Shown one piece after another: positions 12,740 through 34,655 of a stretch of DNA of 64,000 nucleotides (position 1 is its first letter; each line of letters begins with the position of its first letter). Position numbers and translations under genes: made by a program. The stretch is taken from positions 58,501 through 122,500 of the forward strand of contig MCFH01000050.1 in the NCBI GenBank assembly GCA_002104945.1, in the 5' to 3' direction. A model generated the notes under the pieces. It was not told where the DNA came from. It saw only the letters and a list, made by a program, of their open reading frames with translations, and searched no databases. This stretch comes from Piromyces finnis. Lineage: Eukaryota; Neocallimastigomycota; Neocallimastigomycetes; Neocallimastigales; Neocallimastigaceae.

Positions 12740-13168
12740 ATGAACAATCCATTATTTAATCAATTAAAAAACGATAAAAACAATATTCAAAATTCTAATA
12801 GTCAATTAATTTATAATCAAAGTCAATCAAATAACAATATTAATCAATTGAATTCTCCTGTATCTGATAATTTATTATATAATAGATATAATAATATGCA
12901 ACCTGCTTCAGAATTATTTAGCAATTCCACAAAAGAACCAGAATTTTCAATATCAAATGACAACACTAATAACTCTCAAGATTTAATTAATTTTCAAAAT
13001 GATTATAGGTCAAATGTTTCATCACAAATGTCTAATGGTATAATAAATTCACAAATTCAAAAAAATACATCAAATATCAATCAAAATATATCATTTTTAT
13101 CTACAACACCTCCAAATCAAATAGGAAATACTAATATACAACAGGATAATATATTTGATGCTTTGGTT

Positions 13169-13201
<33 letters not shown>

Positions 13202-13748
13202 TACAACAATAGTAATAATAATAGTAATAATAATAATGATAATTCATTATATTCCAATAACAATTGGCCTGATTATTTAACAAATCAACAGCAAATACAG
13301 ACACCAATAAATAATTATACAAACAATAATGAAATTCCAAATATTATGGATAGTTATAATAATTATAACGTAAGTGAAAATGTAATGGCTACAAATGTTA
13401 ATAATAATAATTTAGATAATCAAATGAACAATTCAAATTTCCCAAATTTCTATCCTCAAATTAGTAATAATCAAAATACATATTCACCAACTGTTCAAAA
13501 TCAATTGAATTTACTACAAAATTATTCACAGCCTCAACATAATTCATATAATCAAAATCAAATGGTAATAAATGATACATTATTTAACTCTAATGTGCAG
13601 CAAGTACAACAACAACAGCAACAACAACAATATAATTCTATAAATTATAACCAAAATTTTAATGCTAATTTTGCAGACCCTGAAATGTTTAAATCTTTAA
13701 ATTCTAATAAAATAAATCAATATAATAATAATCATATTACTAATAATG

Positions 13749-13789
<41 letters not shown>

Positions 13790-15634
13790 GCCTTTTTAGA
13801 TAGTAATAATTTATTTCAAAATACAATGAATGATCCATTAAATGTTAATGCTATTAATACTACCTCAACAAATAGTATCGATAATGTAACAAATAATAAC
13901 CTAAATATGGCATTTATTGGAGGAAATCAATACAATCCAAATAAAAATCCAAGAAAAATCGAAAATAAGAATATTAATAATCTATATAATAAAAGTACAA
14001 ATAATTCACTTACAATGCAACCCGATTTAGAAGGTAATAATTCTGGACTAATGGAAAAAAGTTCAAGTCAAGCTAATGATGCGTCATTGTCAATAAAAAC
14101 AAGTTCATTTCAAACAATTAATTCTATTGAATTTAATTCACCAGGTATTAATTCTATCATTTCTGTTGAAACTGATAAAGCTTCTTTATTAACACCATTC
14201 CCAGACATTCAACCTTCTAGTATTACATGGGAAAAATTATTTTCATCATTAGAATTACCTCCTTCCTTTATAAATTGCCAAACACCACCTTTACCTGAAT
14301 CGCCAAAGCTTTCATTAGATAATTGGGTAGACTCAGATTTATTTTTTTTAATTCCAAATTCAGATTCCTTAATAGATTATTTAAAGAAGTATTTCCCAAA
14401 AGATACCATATTTAATAGAGGTTTACCAAAAGCGGAAGAGCATGATAAATATCCAGAAGGAACAAGTATTTTAATTACTAGTCAATCTTGGTATGCATTA
14501 GCTGTTCTTACTAAAAAACAAATTTTGACAACACCACCAACTAAGGTAGATGCCCTAATGAGATTATGGTATTGCCATTTTCTAGCCTTATCTAAGTTAG
14601 GTTTAATTCAAGTTGCAAGAGCTGAAATTCAAAAGCTTGGTGATTTTGAAAATGATCCAAAGTATCAATTTGAATCATATCCAGACCTTTTCCCGGGATT
14701 ATATGGTTCATTTGTTTCTTTTGAAATTCGTGTATTAAAAGTTATGCTTCTTTCACAATTAGATGACACAAAACAGTGTTTGAATGGTATTTATTCTTTA
14801 TTACATGAAACAAAAAAGCAAATTATATTTTTAGAAAGAAAATTAGGTAAGAATAAAATATATAAATTTTATTTTTCGATTTTTATATTAATATAATTTT
14901 TTTCATTTTTATTTAAATATAAAAAAGCAAATAATAGCAATAATCCTGAAAATAATATAAATGCTTCATGGCTAAGAACATGGAAATCAAGAGAAATTCA
15001 ACTTCAGCTTATAATTGCTAGTATACTTATTAAAATGAAAAATGTACCATCAGCCATTAAAGTTCTGAAGAAGATACAAAAAAGATATCCAAAACATCCA
15101 GAAATATTATCGGCTATTGGTCGTCTTTATATACAAATTGGTAATCATGATGAAGCAAAAAAATACTTTAAATTTGTAGAAAATTTAATTAAAGAATTGA
15201 AAAAATCAATTTCTAATTACAATCAGCAAAATACACCACTTTCCCTAAACACTAATACTATAAATGTTAAACAACTTCATGAAATTATATTAATGAATCG
15301 TTCTTATATTTCTATAATGGATAATCTATACGATTTAGCCACCCAATCATTATTGGAAGTTCTTTCACTTAATCCAACTCATTTAGTTGCTGCAAATAAT
15401 TTAGCATTATGCTATTTATATCAAGGCCAACTTAAAAAGGCAATTGAAACTATGGAAAATATGATTTCTACTGGACCAGCAATAGCTTGTAGTCAAGAGT
15501 CCTTTATATTCAATCTCTCAACTATGTATGATTTAACAAGTAATACATTCTTACATAAGAAGAAATTCTGCCTTGATCGTATTGTTAAATATTCAAAAGA
15601 TGGTCTTAATGTCTCATGTTTAAAATTAAATTAA
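12740..15634 (+). CDS. TRAPPC12: TRAPPC12 homologue with poly-Asn N-terminal extension
   Basis: Exons 12740-14846 and 14928-15634 splice in phase to 937 residues. The first ~490 residues are Asn/Gln/Ser low complexity, with pure Asn and Gln runs. The conserved part starts at 'ITWEKLFSSLELPPSF' and continues through 'FNRGLPKAEEH' and 'SWYALAVLTKKQILTTP' into a TPR array (15035-15600: 'EILSAIGRLYIQIGNHDEAKKYF', 'LAANNLALCYLYQGQLKKA' type helices). It ends '...VSCLKLN', as TRAPPC12 proteins end. TRAPPC12 is a subunit of the TRAPPIII tethering complex acting on Rab1 in ER-Golgi and autophagy traffic. The single intron starts GTAAGA. The extension makes it longer than most orthologues I know. Confidence 0.9.
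13170..13242 (+). repeat. AAT trinucleotide repeat encoding poly-Asn
   Basis: An AAT run, slightly interrupted by AGT, AAC and TAC codons, lies in frame in the TRAPPC12 extension and encodes Asn homopolymer. Such runs change length readily. Confidence 0.9.
13598..13630 (+). repeat. CAA/CAG repeat encoding poly-Gln
   Basis: A short in-frame CAA/CAG run in the TRAPPC12 extension encodes Q-Q-V followed by eight Gln. The mixed codons make it less prone to slippage than the neighbouring AAT runs. Confidence 0.9.
13741..13789 (+). repeat. Second AAT repeat encoding poly-Asn
   Basis: A near-pure AAT run of about 16 units lies in frame in the TRAPPC12 extension. Confidence 0.9.
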
Positions 15635-16181
15635 AAAATAGAAGATAATATATTATATATTATATATTTTATATATAAAATAAACAAACAAACAAAAAAA
15701 AAATAGCAAAAAAAAATATTATTAAATTATTTCTTAATAATACATAAATATATTTGCAATATTTTTATTGTATTATAAAATGAAATGTATTAAAAATAAA
15801 ATAAAAAAAAATTGAAATTATAAAATAAAAAAATAAATTATACAGTATAAATGTATAACAAAAGTTAATAATATGAAATATTAATTTTGTATAAATATTT
15901 TATAAGGATTAAAAAAAAAATTTAAACTCATTCATTTATTCATTTTAAAACTTTAATTTATATTAAATTTTATTTAAGGTTTTATTTTTTAAAATTAATT
16001 TTTAAAAAATTTATAAAATCAAAAAATAAATATTTAAATTTTACAATAAATTCATTATTAAATATTAAATATATTGAATTAAAAATTATTCATTATATAT
16101 TTGTATTGATTAACATAAGGGAAAGCATTTAAAATAAATAAAAATTAAATTTTTTTTTCTTTTAGAAGAATATAAAAAAAA
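15635..16181. other. Intergenic, TRAPPC12 3' flank and dynein light chain promoter
   Basis: About 550 bases of poly-A/poly-T rich DNA between two plus-strand genes. No other feature was seen. Confidence 0.45.
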
Positions 16182-17504
16182 ATGGATGAAACAATTGCTG
16201 AAGAAACTACTCAAGAATTAGATGCTCTTGAAGAAAAAAAAAATGAAACTGAGAATGGCTCATCTGAACCTATAGTAGAAGTTAGTGAAAATTCTGCAGA
16301 AAAACAAGAAGATAAAGCATCTGAAGAAGTAATAGAAACAGAAACAAAGTCAGAAGAAAAAAATACAGAAAATGTAAGTGAAGAAAAATCAGAAGAAAAT
16401 AAAATAGAGACACAGACAGAAGAAACTAAACCTGCAGAAGAAAATGAAAAAACAAATGAAAATAAACAAGATGAGGAAAATAAGATCATTGAAGCAAAAA
16501 AAGAAGATGATAATGCATCAGAAGAAGCAATATCAAAGTCAAACAAAAGTTCCAATTCTAAACTTAATGAAAAAGAAACTAAAAGCACTCACAGTAGTAA
16601 AAATAAACTAAATGGAAGTGATTCAAGCTTATCAAAAAAAAGAGCCTCCAGAGAAGTTTTAAATAAATATAAATCAAGATCAAACATTAATGGCTCAATA
16701 AATAATTTAAAAAATTCAAAAAATAGTTTGAATGGCTCAAAAAGTTTATATAATAGTTCAATGATGTTAAATAAGAATCAATTCTATCATGAACAAAATC
16801 AAGAACCAACAGATAGAATAACATTTGAAAATACTTATCAATTAAAACCAATGAAAAAGTAAATTATATATAGAGAATATTTATTGAAATAATATTTAAT
16901 AGAATATTTATCTAAAAAAAAAAATAATTAAATCAATACTCTTATTGATTTAAAAATTATAGATTTAGTTCATACGAAGTTAAAAAAATGCTTGATGAAT
17001 TGTTACAAAAAAAATTTGTTACAGTTCATCAAGAGGAAGATGATGATCCAGAAACTGTATATTTCCAATATGAAACTAAAAAAGCACAAGAGATGAGCAA
17101 AGAACTTTCAAATGAAATTTTAGAAGAAGTAAAAAGTAAGTGGATATTTTAAATATAAAATATATAATTACTTTTTATTTTTCAAAATATTATTTTATCT
17201 AATTAAAATTCAATTTTTAACAAAAGAATTTGAATATGACAGATATAAACTTGTTGTGGATGTAACAATTGGAGAATATACTGGTCAAGGTGTCAGAATA
17301 TCATCAAGAGCTATTTGGGATACCAGTACTGATTCTTATGCCTCATCGACATATAGATATGTAAATATTAATAGAAATTTTAAAGTTTTTAAATAACAAA
17401 TATTTATTTTTTTTTTTTTTTCCATTGCTTTTATTACATACTTTTTATTAATCTAGGGAAATGTATTTGTCACAGCAATAGTTTTTGGATGTTATTATGA
17501 ATAA
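16182..17504 (+). CDS. Tctex-type dynein light chain with acidic N-terminal extension
   Basis: Exons 16182-16858, 16963-17135, 17227-17360 and 17457-17504 splice to 343 residues. Residues ~215-343 form a Tctex1/DYNLT domain: 'NTYQLKPMKKFSSYEVKKML', then 'YKLVVDVTIGEYTGQGVRI', 'RAIWDTSTDSYASSTY' and the terminal 'FVTAIVFGCYYE'. The 'TYQLxP' lead-in is typical of the TCTEX1D/DYNLT5 group, which is linked to flagellar dyneins, rather than of the short cytoplasmic light chain. The first ~200 residues are Glu/Lys/Ser/Asn-rich and disordered, which is long for the family. It probably acts as a light chain bridging dynein intermediate chains in the axoneme or in intraflagellar transport. The exact subfamily is not certain. 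Confidence 0.9.
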
Positions 17505-17738
17505 TAAATTTTATATATATTATTTACATTTAGATTATTATCTACTACAGGATAAAATAATAAATAAATAAATAAAAATACAGATATAAATGTACTATGT
17601 ACAATTGAATAATATATAATTTAAATAAAATATTTAAAAAAGAAAAAAAAATTAATTTGGGTATATTTTTTATTCTATTTTAATTGTATTATTACAAAAT
17701 TCATTAAATTATAAATAAAAATTTTTTAAATATTTATT

Positions 17739-18932
17739 TTATGAAAATAAATCTGCAAAATATTCATCATATTCTTCTTCTTTTGTCTTTTCTTCATCAT
17801 CTTCTTTTGGTAAGGATTTACTCCAGATTTCAGATGCTATAGTTCTATAATCATCTAAAAAACGAAAGGATAAAAATATTATTAAAAAAATATCAATTAT
17901 AAGGATAAAAGATTTTTTTAAAAAAAAAATTACAACATTTATTATACCTTCACTCTTATTTATATTTTCTATTTCAGTTTTTTCTGAACAATTATTTGAA
18001 GATTCATTATTAAACTTTACTTTTTTCTTTTCTTTTCCTTGTTCATCTATTAATTGTTTAACATAATCAATATTTTCATATTTATATTCTGTTTCGGTGG
18101 AATGATGTTTTCTTTTTCTACTATGTCTATCAGAATCACTTCCTCTATTATCTGAAATATGCTTATGTTTTCTTCTTTTTTTTTCTTCTCTTTTTAATTG
18201 CTTAATTTTTTTATAATTTAATTTATATGAGCATTTAGGACATAATCTTAATTTAACTAATGCATTTTTTTTTTCATTATCCTCTTTATACGCAAAATTT
18301 ACTTCCCATGAATGTAAGTTTTCTGTTTCTGTACAATCAACATTTCCACATATAAATTGGCCTTTTAATAATATAATATTGAGTATATAACATTTTAATA
18401 TATTATGTAATTAAATTGGTATTTAAATATTATTAGTATTTTAAAAGACTTTAACCTTTTCCCGAAATTAATTCCCTTTCAATTCTCCACCTTAAAGCAA
18501 TTTTATCTTCTTTATAATATTTTAAATTTGCTAAACAATATTCTTTATATAATTTATCATAATACTTTTTTGCAATTCTTTTCTCCCAAGTTGAATCATC
18601 GTTATCTTTCTCAGTTCGAATAAATCTATATCATATATATTAGTGTTATTAATATACTTGGTGTTTAAATTTAAAAATAATGAAATCAATACTAAATTAA
18701 TTTAAATATTAGAGAAATTTTACTTGAATTCTTTTTTCAATATGTCATATTCTGTTTGTACATTTTCTTCTTTTTTAAATTTATTATTTGTTTGATTATA
18801 ATATAGAAAATAATCATTTATTAACTTTTTATGTCTTGAATAAGCATCTAAACCTTTTAAATTATTATGAAAGGAATTTTGAATTCCTACTCTAATTGGA
18901 ATTCTAAAATGTCCTGGTAAAGAATCATTCAT
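17739..18932 (-). CDS. FRA10AC1: FRA10AC1 homologue (spliceosome-associated)
   Basis: About four exons, ~300 residues, from the ATG at 18930-18932 to the TAA at 17739-17741. Matching blocks include 'LKGLDAYSRHKKLINDYFLYY', 'STWEKRIAKKYYDKLYKEYC', 'ALRWRIERELISGKGQFICG', 'LHSWEVNFAY', 'ALVKLRLCPKCSYKLNYK', a basic KKRRKHKH region, and the acidic end 'EEEYDEYFADLFS'. The C-x2-C...C-x2-C arrangement (CGNVDC and CPKC) may bind zinc. The human protein associates with late spliceosomes. The gene runs convergently with the dynein light chain gene, with ~230 bases between the stops. Confidence 0.93.
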
Positions 18933-19223
18933 TTTCTATATTTTATATACTATTGATAAAATTTAAATACAATCTAATGATATTTCAGATTTCAAATTTT
19001 GAATTTTTGATTTAAATTAGTAAAATTTTTACAATAATGAAATGGTTCTTAATATTAAATAAACACATAAATTTTTTACATTTTTTAATTTTATAATATT
19101 TATTTATAATTTATTATACATATTTAATTTAAAAAATAATAGAATAGTATAGAATAGTAATGTCTTATTTTTAATATAATATATTATATGTAATTCCACA
19201 TATTGAAACACATAAAATTTTTT

Positions 19224-27566
<8,343 letters not shown>

Positions 27567-28768
27567 AATATCTATAATTTAAAAATTATTTTTTATTACT
27601 ATTAAAATTTAATATACATCAATAAATGTTATAACAATCACTCTATAATCAATGAAACTATTATTATTAATTTAAATAAAGTGCATAATAGATAATTAAA
27701 TATAATTAAATAAAAAAAAAACTATATTCTATAATATTTAAATAAAAAATTTGTTTATATTTTATATTAAAATAAAAGTTTAATATTTAACATTTATTAT
27801 CTTTCAAACTTTTTTATAAATTATAGTATATATTAATAATAAATATAATTGATTTTTTGTTTTAGTTTCAAAAATACAGTTTTATTATTTTTTATTCCAA
27901 TGTAACATATAATATCCATACTTTTTTATTAAAGGACATAATATTAATTAATTAATGAATTATAATATTATTTATATCATCAATTAATATATAAAGCAGT
28001 TAAAATTTAAATATTTTTTTAATCGCAATAAAAAGTTTTTTTTTTTTATTTTTTTAATCAAGATTTTAGTTTAAATATTTATATTTATTAAATTAATATA
28101 TAAATTTTTATTAAAAATTCATTTTTTTTAAAATAAAAAAAAACTATATAAAGAAAATATTATTTCATATTTCATATAAAAAAACTACAAATAAATTAGA
28201 ATAAAACTATAAAAAAAATAAGATAAAATTATTAATATTAAAAAATAAATGAAGAAATTATTTTACAAAATATTATATTTATAATAATTAATTGAATTAT
28301 TAAAATAAGTTAAAAATGGTAATATTTTAAAATATAAAGATTAATTCAATAAATATACATTAGTAAATTACTAAAAAATAAAAAACAAAATTTAATAGTA
28401 TTCAATTATCCTTTAGAATATATTATAAAAACTATAAAATAATTAAAATCTATTATAAAAATGGTTCATTCGATTGGTATTAATATTTAGATCATGATAT
28501 ATGATCCATTTTTTGTATATTTTGATTACCCTGAATATAAATATTTGAATATTCTTTTCCTTTTCTTGTATAAATATTTTCCATTTTAAAGATATATAAT
28601 ATAAATAATTACGTTTTTTTATAATGTAATAATTTTAAGAATGCATATGAAATTTTATGTAATTAATTTAATTAAAAGCATTCATTTAATAAAAAATGGA
28701 TATATGATTATATGCACGAGAGAAAACAAAGAATTCCAAAGATATTTTTTGTAAACCAAATTAACATA
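27567..28768. other. Intergenic, about 1.2 kb
   Basis: Holds the promoter side of the CCDC87-like gene and the 3' flank of the small gene at 28769. A minus-strand 30-codon frame (28494-28585) begins with ATG but has no recognisable content. The rest is A/T runs. Confidence 0.4.
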
Positions 28769-29107
28769 TTACAATATTATCGTTGAGTTTTCTTCGGCTT
28801 TATTTATAGCATAACAATAACCATAAGAACCAGTATTTGGGAAAAAAGAAGGACCTTGTTCACTTTTTTTCATTAATTTAGTTTTAATTGGTTTTATATA
28901 TCTTCTTTTGATCATATATTCCTTTTTATTAAAAATAATAAGTTAGTATTAATTAAATTATAAAAATAAATTAATGAATATATATTATTATATTAGACAT
29001 ACTTGTTTAATAATTTCTTCTTCACTACAAAACTTTCTTTTTATATTTTGTTGAGCAAGTGAATGTTGAGTTTGGAAATCCTTAGTAAAATCTAATGAAT
29101 GAAGCAT
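28769..29107 (-). CDS. Unknown 85-residue protein, two exons
   Basis: Exon 1 (29003-29107) begins ATG and ends at a GTATGT donor. Exon 2 (28769-28921) follows an AAAAG acceptor and ends TAA. The join is in phase and gives 85 residues: 'MLHSLDFTKDFQTQHSLAQQN', then 'KRKFCSEEEIIKQ', a very basic 'MIKRRYIKPIKTKLMKK', then 'GPSFFPNTGSYGYCYA' and a short tail. Codons are mixed and the sequence is less A/T-monotonous than its flanks, which supports coding. There is no signal peptide or membrane segment. The basic stretch followed by an aromatic/Gly patch resembles small microtubule-inner-protein-type sequences, but I cannot assign a family. Confidence 0.65.
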
Positions 29108-32100
29108 TTTTTTTTCTTTCTAGCAAATATATTATAAGTAGATAGGTAGGTATATTTAAAATTGCAATAATTCTTTGAAATTTAGAAAATGATAATAAAT
29201 TTTTGGTTTTCGGTTCAAAAAATAGTTTTTTAAATTTTTGTGTAATATTAATATTTCATTACTATAATAAAAAAAAAAAGTGCTGTCGTTATTGTTATTG
29301 TCGTTGACCTTAACTAATAAAACAATAGAATTATTTGAAGTTGGTAGAGTAAGTCTATAATAATTGATATTTTAACTTGTAAGATATTTTTGAATATATA
29401 AAGCTGTTATTTAAATTTTCCAGAATATTAATATTAAATTTGTATAGATTTATGTAATAAAATGTATCAAAAAATTAATTTGTATTTTTATTTCAATTTC
29501 AATAAAATTATAAGTTTTATCTTAAAAAAAAATAATAATAATTTTACTTTTTTTAAAACAACTTTTTTTTCTTTTTAGAAATTAAGAAATTAAAATTCTA
29601 TAATAATAAAAGATTTATTATTAATTATTGATATATATAATAAGAAAGAAAGACTAAAAAAATAAAGTAAAAAAGTTCAGAAAAAGTTGAAGAATTTTAA
29701 TCATTTTTATACTTTTTTTTTCTGATATTTTATAATATTTTATTCTTTTTTTTTTTTTTTTTTTTGAAAATAATTTTTTTTAAAAATAAATAAAAATTTT
29801 AATTATAATATATTAAGATTATAATTGAATCAATATATAAACAGTAATAATTTTTAATTTATTACATTTTTTTAAAATTTTAATTTATTTTAAAAAGATG
29901 TAATAATAAATTATTAATAATAATAATAATAAAAAAAACTAATAAAATTTAATTATTAATAAATTTTAAAATGAAAAAAAAAATACAATATGTAATAATA
30001 ATAAAAATGTAGTTATACGTAATAAAACAACGTATTAAATTGTTTATTTTGAATAAAAAAAAACATTTATTTAATAATATATTAATACACATGATAAATA
30101 GTTTAAAAATGACTAATTAATATGAATTGAAACTTTATTGGCATTATGATAATAAAAAAACTTTTAAAATATTATCTTACTATACATTTATAGTAATTAA
30201 GTATATAATACTTTTTTTTAGTTGTTATGAAACTTCCTTTTCACAAATATTTAAAATATATATAATATATAATCAATTAATCAAAATAAAACTTAATAAT
30301 GGAATGGGAAATGATTGTAAACCATTACAATAGCAATTTAACAATGAATATTGAAATAAAATAATAATTATTTGGTTTATTAAATGAAAATTTAACCAAT
30401 CATTAACTAAAATATATAATATATCATTTGAAATATGTGAAAAACCTTCAATTATTATGAGAGGTATAATGAATACAGAAACAATTATGAAAATTGAAAT
30501 TTAAATAATATATGTAAATAGTTCAATTGTTTAATATAATATGGGAAATATCAAAAAGTAGTTAAAAAAGAGGAAAAAAGAAGGTATTTATTATAATAGT
30601 AAAATATAAATGATTAATATATTTTTAAAAAAGCATTAAAGTTTAATTTTTTAATATTTATTTTAAAATGTATACAAATGTATTTCATACTATACAAATA
30701 TTTTCATTTAATTCTATTAAATGTATTGTACAACATTTATCATACATTATTATATTAATAAATTAATAATATAAAATAAAAGTTTCTTATTAATAAATGA
30801 AAAAACTATGTATATAAATTATCTTTATTTCCAGATGAAAAGATTATATGTAAATATAAATATTATTTATTATTAAACTTTTATTGAATATCACATTATT
30901 TAATTTTGTTTGTTATTAAACTACTTTTTTAAAATCAACAACAAATTTTTTAATTTTATTTGAAAAAAAAAATAAGATTAAAATTAATATAATTTTTATT
31001 GAATAGTTTTATTAAATCAGTGCATAAATTTAAACTTATAAAATTACATTACATTACATTTATTGAAGTAAAGAATACATTATTAATAATGTAATAAATA
31101 AAGTTTATAATTAAATTTTATATTAAATTTGACCTAATAAACCTTTAAGATGTTATCTATTATTTTAGAAATAAAATGAAAAACCTTGTATATAGTATCA
31201 TTAAATATAATATAATATAATATGTGAATTATGTGCTAATAATCAAGTAAACTTAAAAAGTATATTTCATTTAATATATAAACATACAATCTATAAAATA
31301 AGTATTTAGCAAGATAAAATTATAGTTATTTTCATAACAATATAAAATATGTAATTTAGTTTTCACATAAAATATATAATATATTTATATTATAAATAGA
31401 TTAGTTACATAATATTATAGGTTGTCACTTATATAAAATTTTCATTTTTATAATTATAAATTCATAAATTGATTTATTGTATTAAATATTTTAACAGTAT
31501 TATAAATATAAAGAAAGGTTACAATTAAACATTTCAAATAAGAAAGAAATTATTATTATGGCTTTAAATAAATTTATACTTTTGTTTTTTATATTTTATT
31601 TTTGTCTTACTCAAAAAGTTTATAGAAAATGTAGATTATAGATTGATTTAAAGTTTAATAGTTAGATATTTTATTCGTTAAAAAATTAAAAATTTTTACT
31701 ATTAGTGTGATTTTTTTATAATAAAAATTATAAAATTATGATTATTATGAGAAGCTTAATAATATTGAGATAAAGTAAGCATGTACAATTATGAAGTTCT
31801 TTAATTTAGCTACCTTATTTTTTCTGAATGTATTAATATATTATTACATTATAACCACATTAAAATAAATATAATATGGTTATATGATAATATTTAAATA
31901 TTATTGATAGTTTAAAAAATATAATATTAAACTATGTAATTTTTTTCCCTTTTTTTTTAAAAAAATAAAAAATAGTTATTAATAATAGTTAGAAATTAGA
32001 AGATGCTGCTAATTTATAATTAATAGTATAAATTAGTATATATTATGACATTAAGACATATACATATATAAAAAATATATTAATAAAATTCATTATTGAA

Positions 32101-32513
32101 AGTTTAATAATTCTAGGACTAATACTAGAAGATTTTAAGTTTTATAAATCAAGTACTATACTTTTTTTGTAATATGTAATAAATATAAAATACTAAATAC
32201 TATTTGAAAAAATTTTAACAATGACCTATATTTTAGTTTTTCATGGAAAATTCTATCTTAAAATTATCTATAAAGTTTGATATTCTCTCAACAATAATTT
32301 TAAAGTCAATTCATTCTTTATAAAAAAAATTGATAAATTCTCCGATAATTAATAATTAAAATTTCATAATAACCTTTTTTATTACTAAACTTTATTTAAT
32401 ATTCAAATTATAATAACTAATAATAATTTAATTTTAAATATTAATATTAATATAAATTTAAATTTTTAATAAAAATCATTTTTATTATTTAGTTGTAGAA
32501 AAAAAACTTTGAG

Positions 32514-32551
<38 letters not shown>
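32514..32551. repeat. ATA/ATT microsatellite
   Basis: About 12 uninterrupted ATA units in intergenic DNA. Confidence 0.9.
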
Positions 32552-32552
<1 letters not shown>

Positions 32553-34655
32553 CTTATATATTTTTGTTTAGACAAATGTTTGATTTTACTTCATATGATA
32601 AATAAAATATAGATTATAAAATTTTTCAATAATACTAAAATTTGATAATACTAAAACTTGTATATGTATTATTCAATTTTTATATTCTTATTCTTTTCTA
32701 ATTTCTCACATTGAATAATTTGTTATAAAATTAAATTATAGAGAATAATAATATTAATTAAATAATTATATTTTAGTGCTTTAAACTATATATTTTTATA
32801 AATAATTCTTCTGCGAATTAAGCTGATTTACTATCATTGTATTTATTATATGCTTTTGTTTATACTTTTATATATTTATCTTAAGAAATTAAAAATTGTT
32901 TTCAGTATAACCTGTAATCAAAAGTCTACAAAAGATATATGATAAATGGATTTAATAAATATTTTTAATAAATTATTTGAGTTTTATGTTATCACGATAA
33001 AAATTTATAAACTTGATTTGAAAGTAAAAAGATAAATTTTCATTCAAGTATATATAATTCTAATAAATGTAATATAAATAATGTTGATATTATATATATA
33101 TATATATATATTACTTTATTAATTATGCTATTAAAGCAAGTTGCAAAATTTATAAATGATTGTGATGAGTTAAATAAAAAAGTTGAGACACAAGTTTTTA
33201 AATAAATGATATATAATAATGGAAAGATTAGAATTATTTTATATTAACAGATTTCAACAAAAACAAAATAGTGACTAATTCTGTATTATCTATATTATCT
33301 ATTAATAAAAGCATTTATATAAAAATAAAAATGAAGATTATTTAATCTATCATTAAAAGTTCAAAAATAATAAAATATTATCTATTTTGACAAAAAAAAA
33401 AATAATAGGAAATATTGTTAATAATTATATATATAATAGAATAATATCTAAGAAAGAAGAAAATATTAAATAATAATATAGATATCAGAAATAAAATATT
33501 TTTTTATATATAATCTTTTAAAAATATTTTTTTTATACTAAATAAACTAAATTATTAATATTATTAATATTTATTCTATATTTTTTGCGAGGATAAAAAG
33601 ACTTTTTAGCTAGATGAAATCCGATCATAGCCATATTTTATATCAGGGAATTTCCAAAAAAAAAAAAAAAATATATATATATAGATACTTAAAATTTATA
33701 GGGTATCTTTTAAATTTAAAAAAGTAATCTAGTTATGTTTATAATATAATACTTTTAAATGATATTTTGAATTTAGAGATATCCTAAAAAAATTGAAGTA
33801 ATATAATTATGTTTACTACATTATACTTCATTTCTTTTTGCAAAATATTTAATCTTTATTGTTTTTATTTTTTTTACATTGTATAATTTGTCTTATTACA
33901 AATACTTTCCATGTTATGTTATTTATTCTATTTATTAAGAAATTCCTTTTTTTTTATATTTCATTATAAATTAAATATTGTTGGTAAAATTATTGTTTTT
34001 AGTTTTTTGTTTATCATAAAAATAATTAATATATTTATTAATGATTGGTAAATCTATAGATATTCAATATATATTAAATATATTATAAATATATTAAAAT
34101 ATATATTAAATTTAATTAATAATATAATTCTATACGTTGTACACTTTTATATAATATTTTAATTTTTGTTATATTAAGAATATTTATTAAAAAAGATATA
34201 TTTTAATTATCTCATTTTTATTTAATGATATTTTTAAAAAAGCGCAGAAAAATATTTATTTTTTATATTAATAAAATTTTGATATTTAATAAAAATTTAT
34301 TTTTATAAAATTAATATACTAAAGAAATGTTTATAATCAAGTAATCATTAATGGAATATTAATAATATATACTCACTTTTTATTAAATAAACAGTAACAA
34401 TATTCATACTATTATTGTATTTTCAAAAGCATAATATATTGTTCTTTTAATATGCTAATATTCTGTATAATATTATAGATCGAATAAAAACATCACATTT
34501 TAATTTTGTTAAAGGCAAAAATCAGTAATATTTTCAAAATTCATGAATTTCCAATTAAAAAAAAAGAAGCATATATATTAATTTTTTTTTTAAAAAAAAT
34601 AAAGGATATAATTTAATTGTTTTTTAAATTTAATAAACAATTAAAGAGGAATATA

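Noticed and set aside
13131-13340. Minus-strand Tyr-rich frame opposite TRAPPC12
   Set aside because: Antisense image of the poly-Asn codons.
28494-28585. 30-codon minus-strand frame starting MENIYTRKGKEYSN
   Set aside because: Too short, with no convincing splice partner or motif. Left as unassigned intergenic DNA.
30127-30333. 68-codon plus-strand frame in the gene desert
   Set aside because: Residue content is what random AT-rich DNA gives (Ile/Lys/Tyr/Phe). It has no ATG (opens on TTG), no splice context and no recognisable motif.
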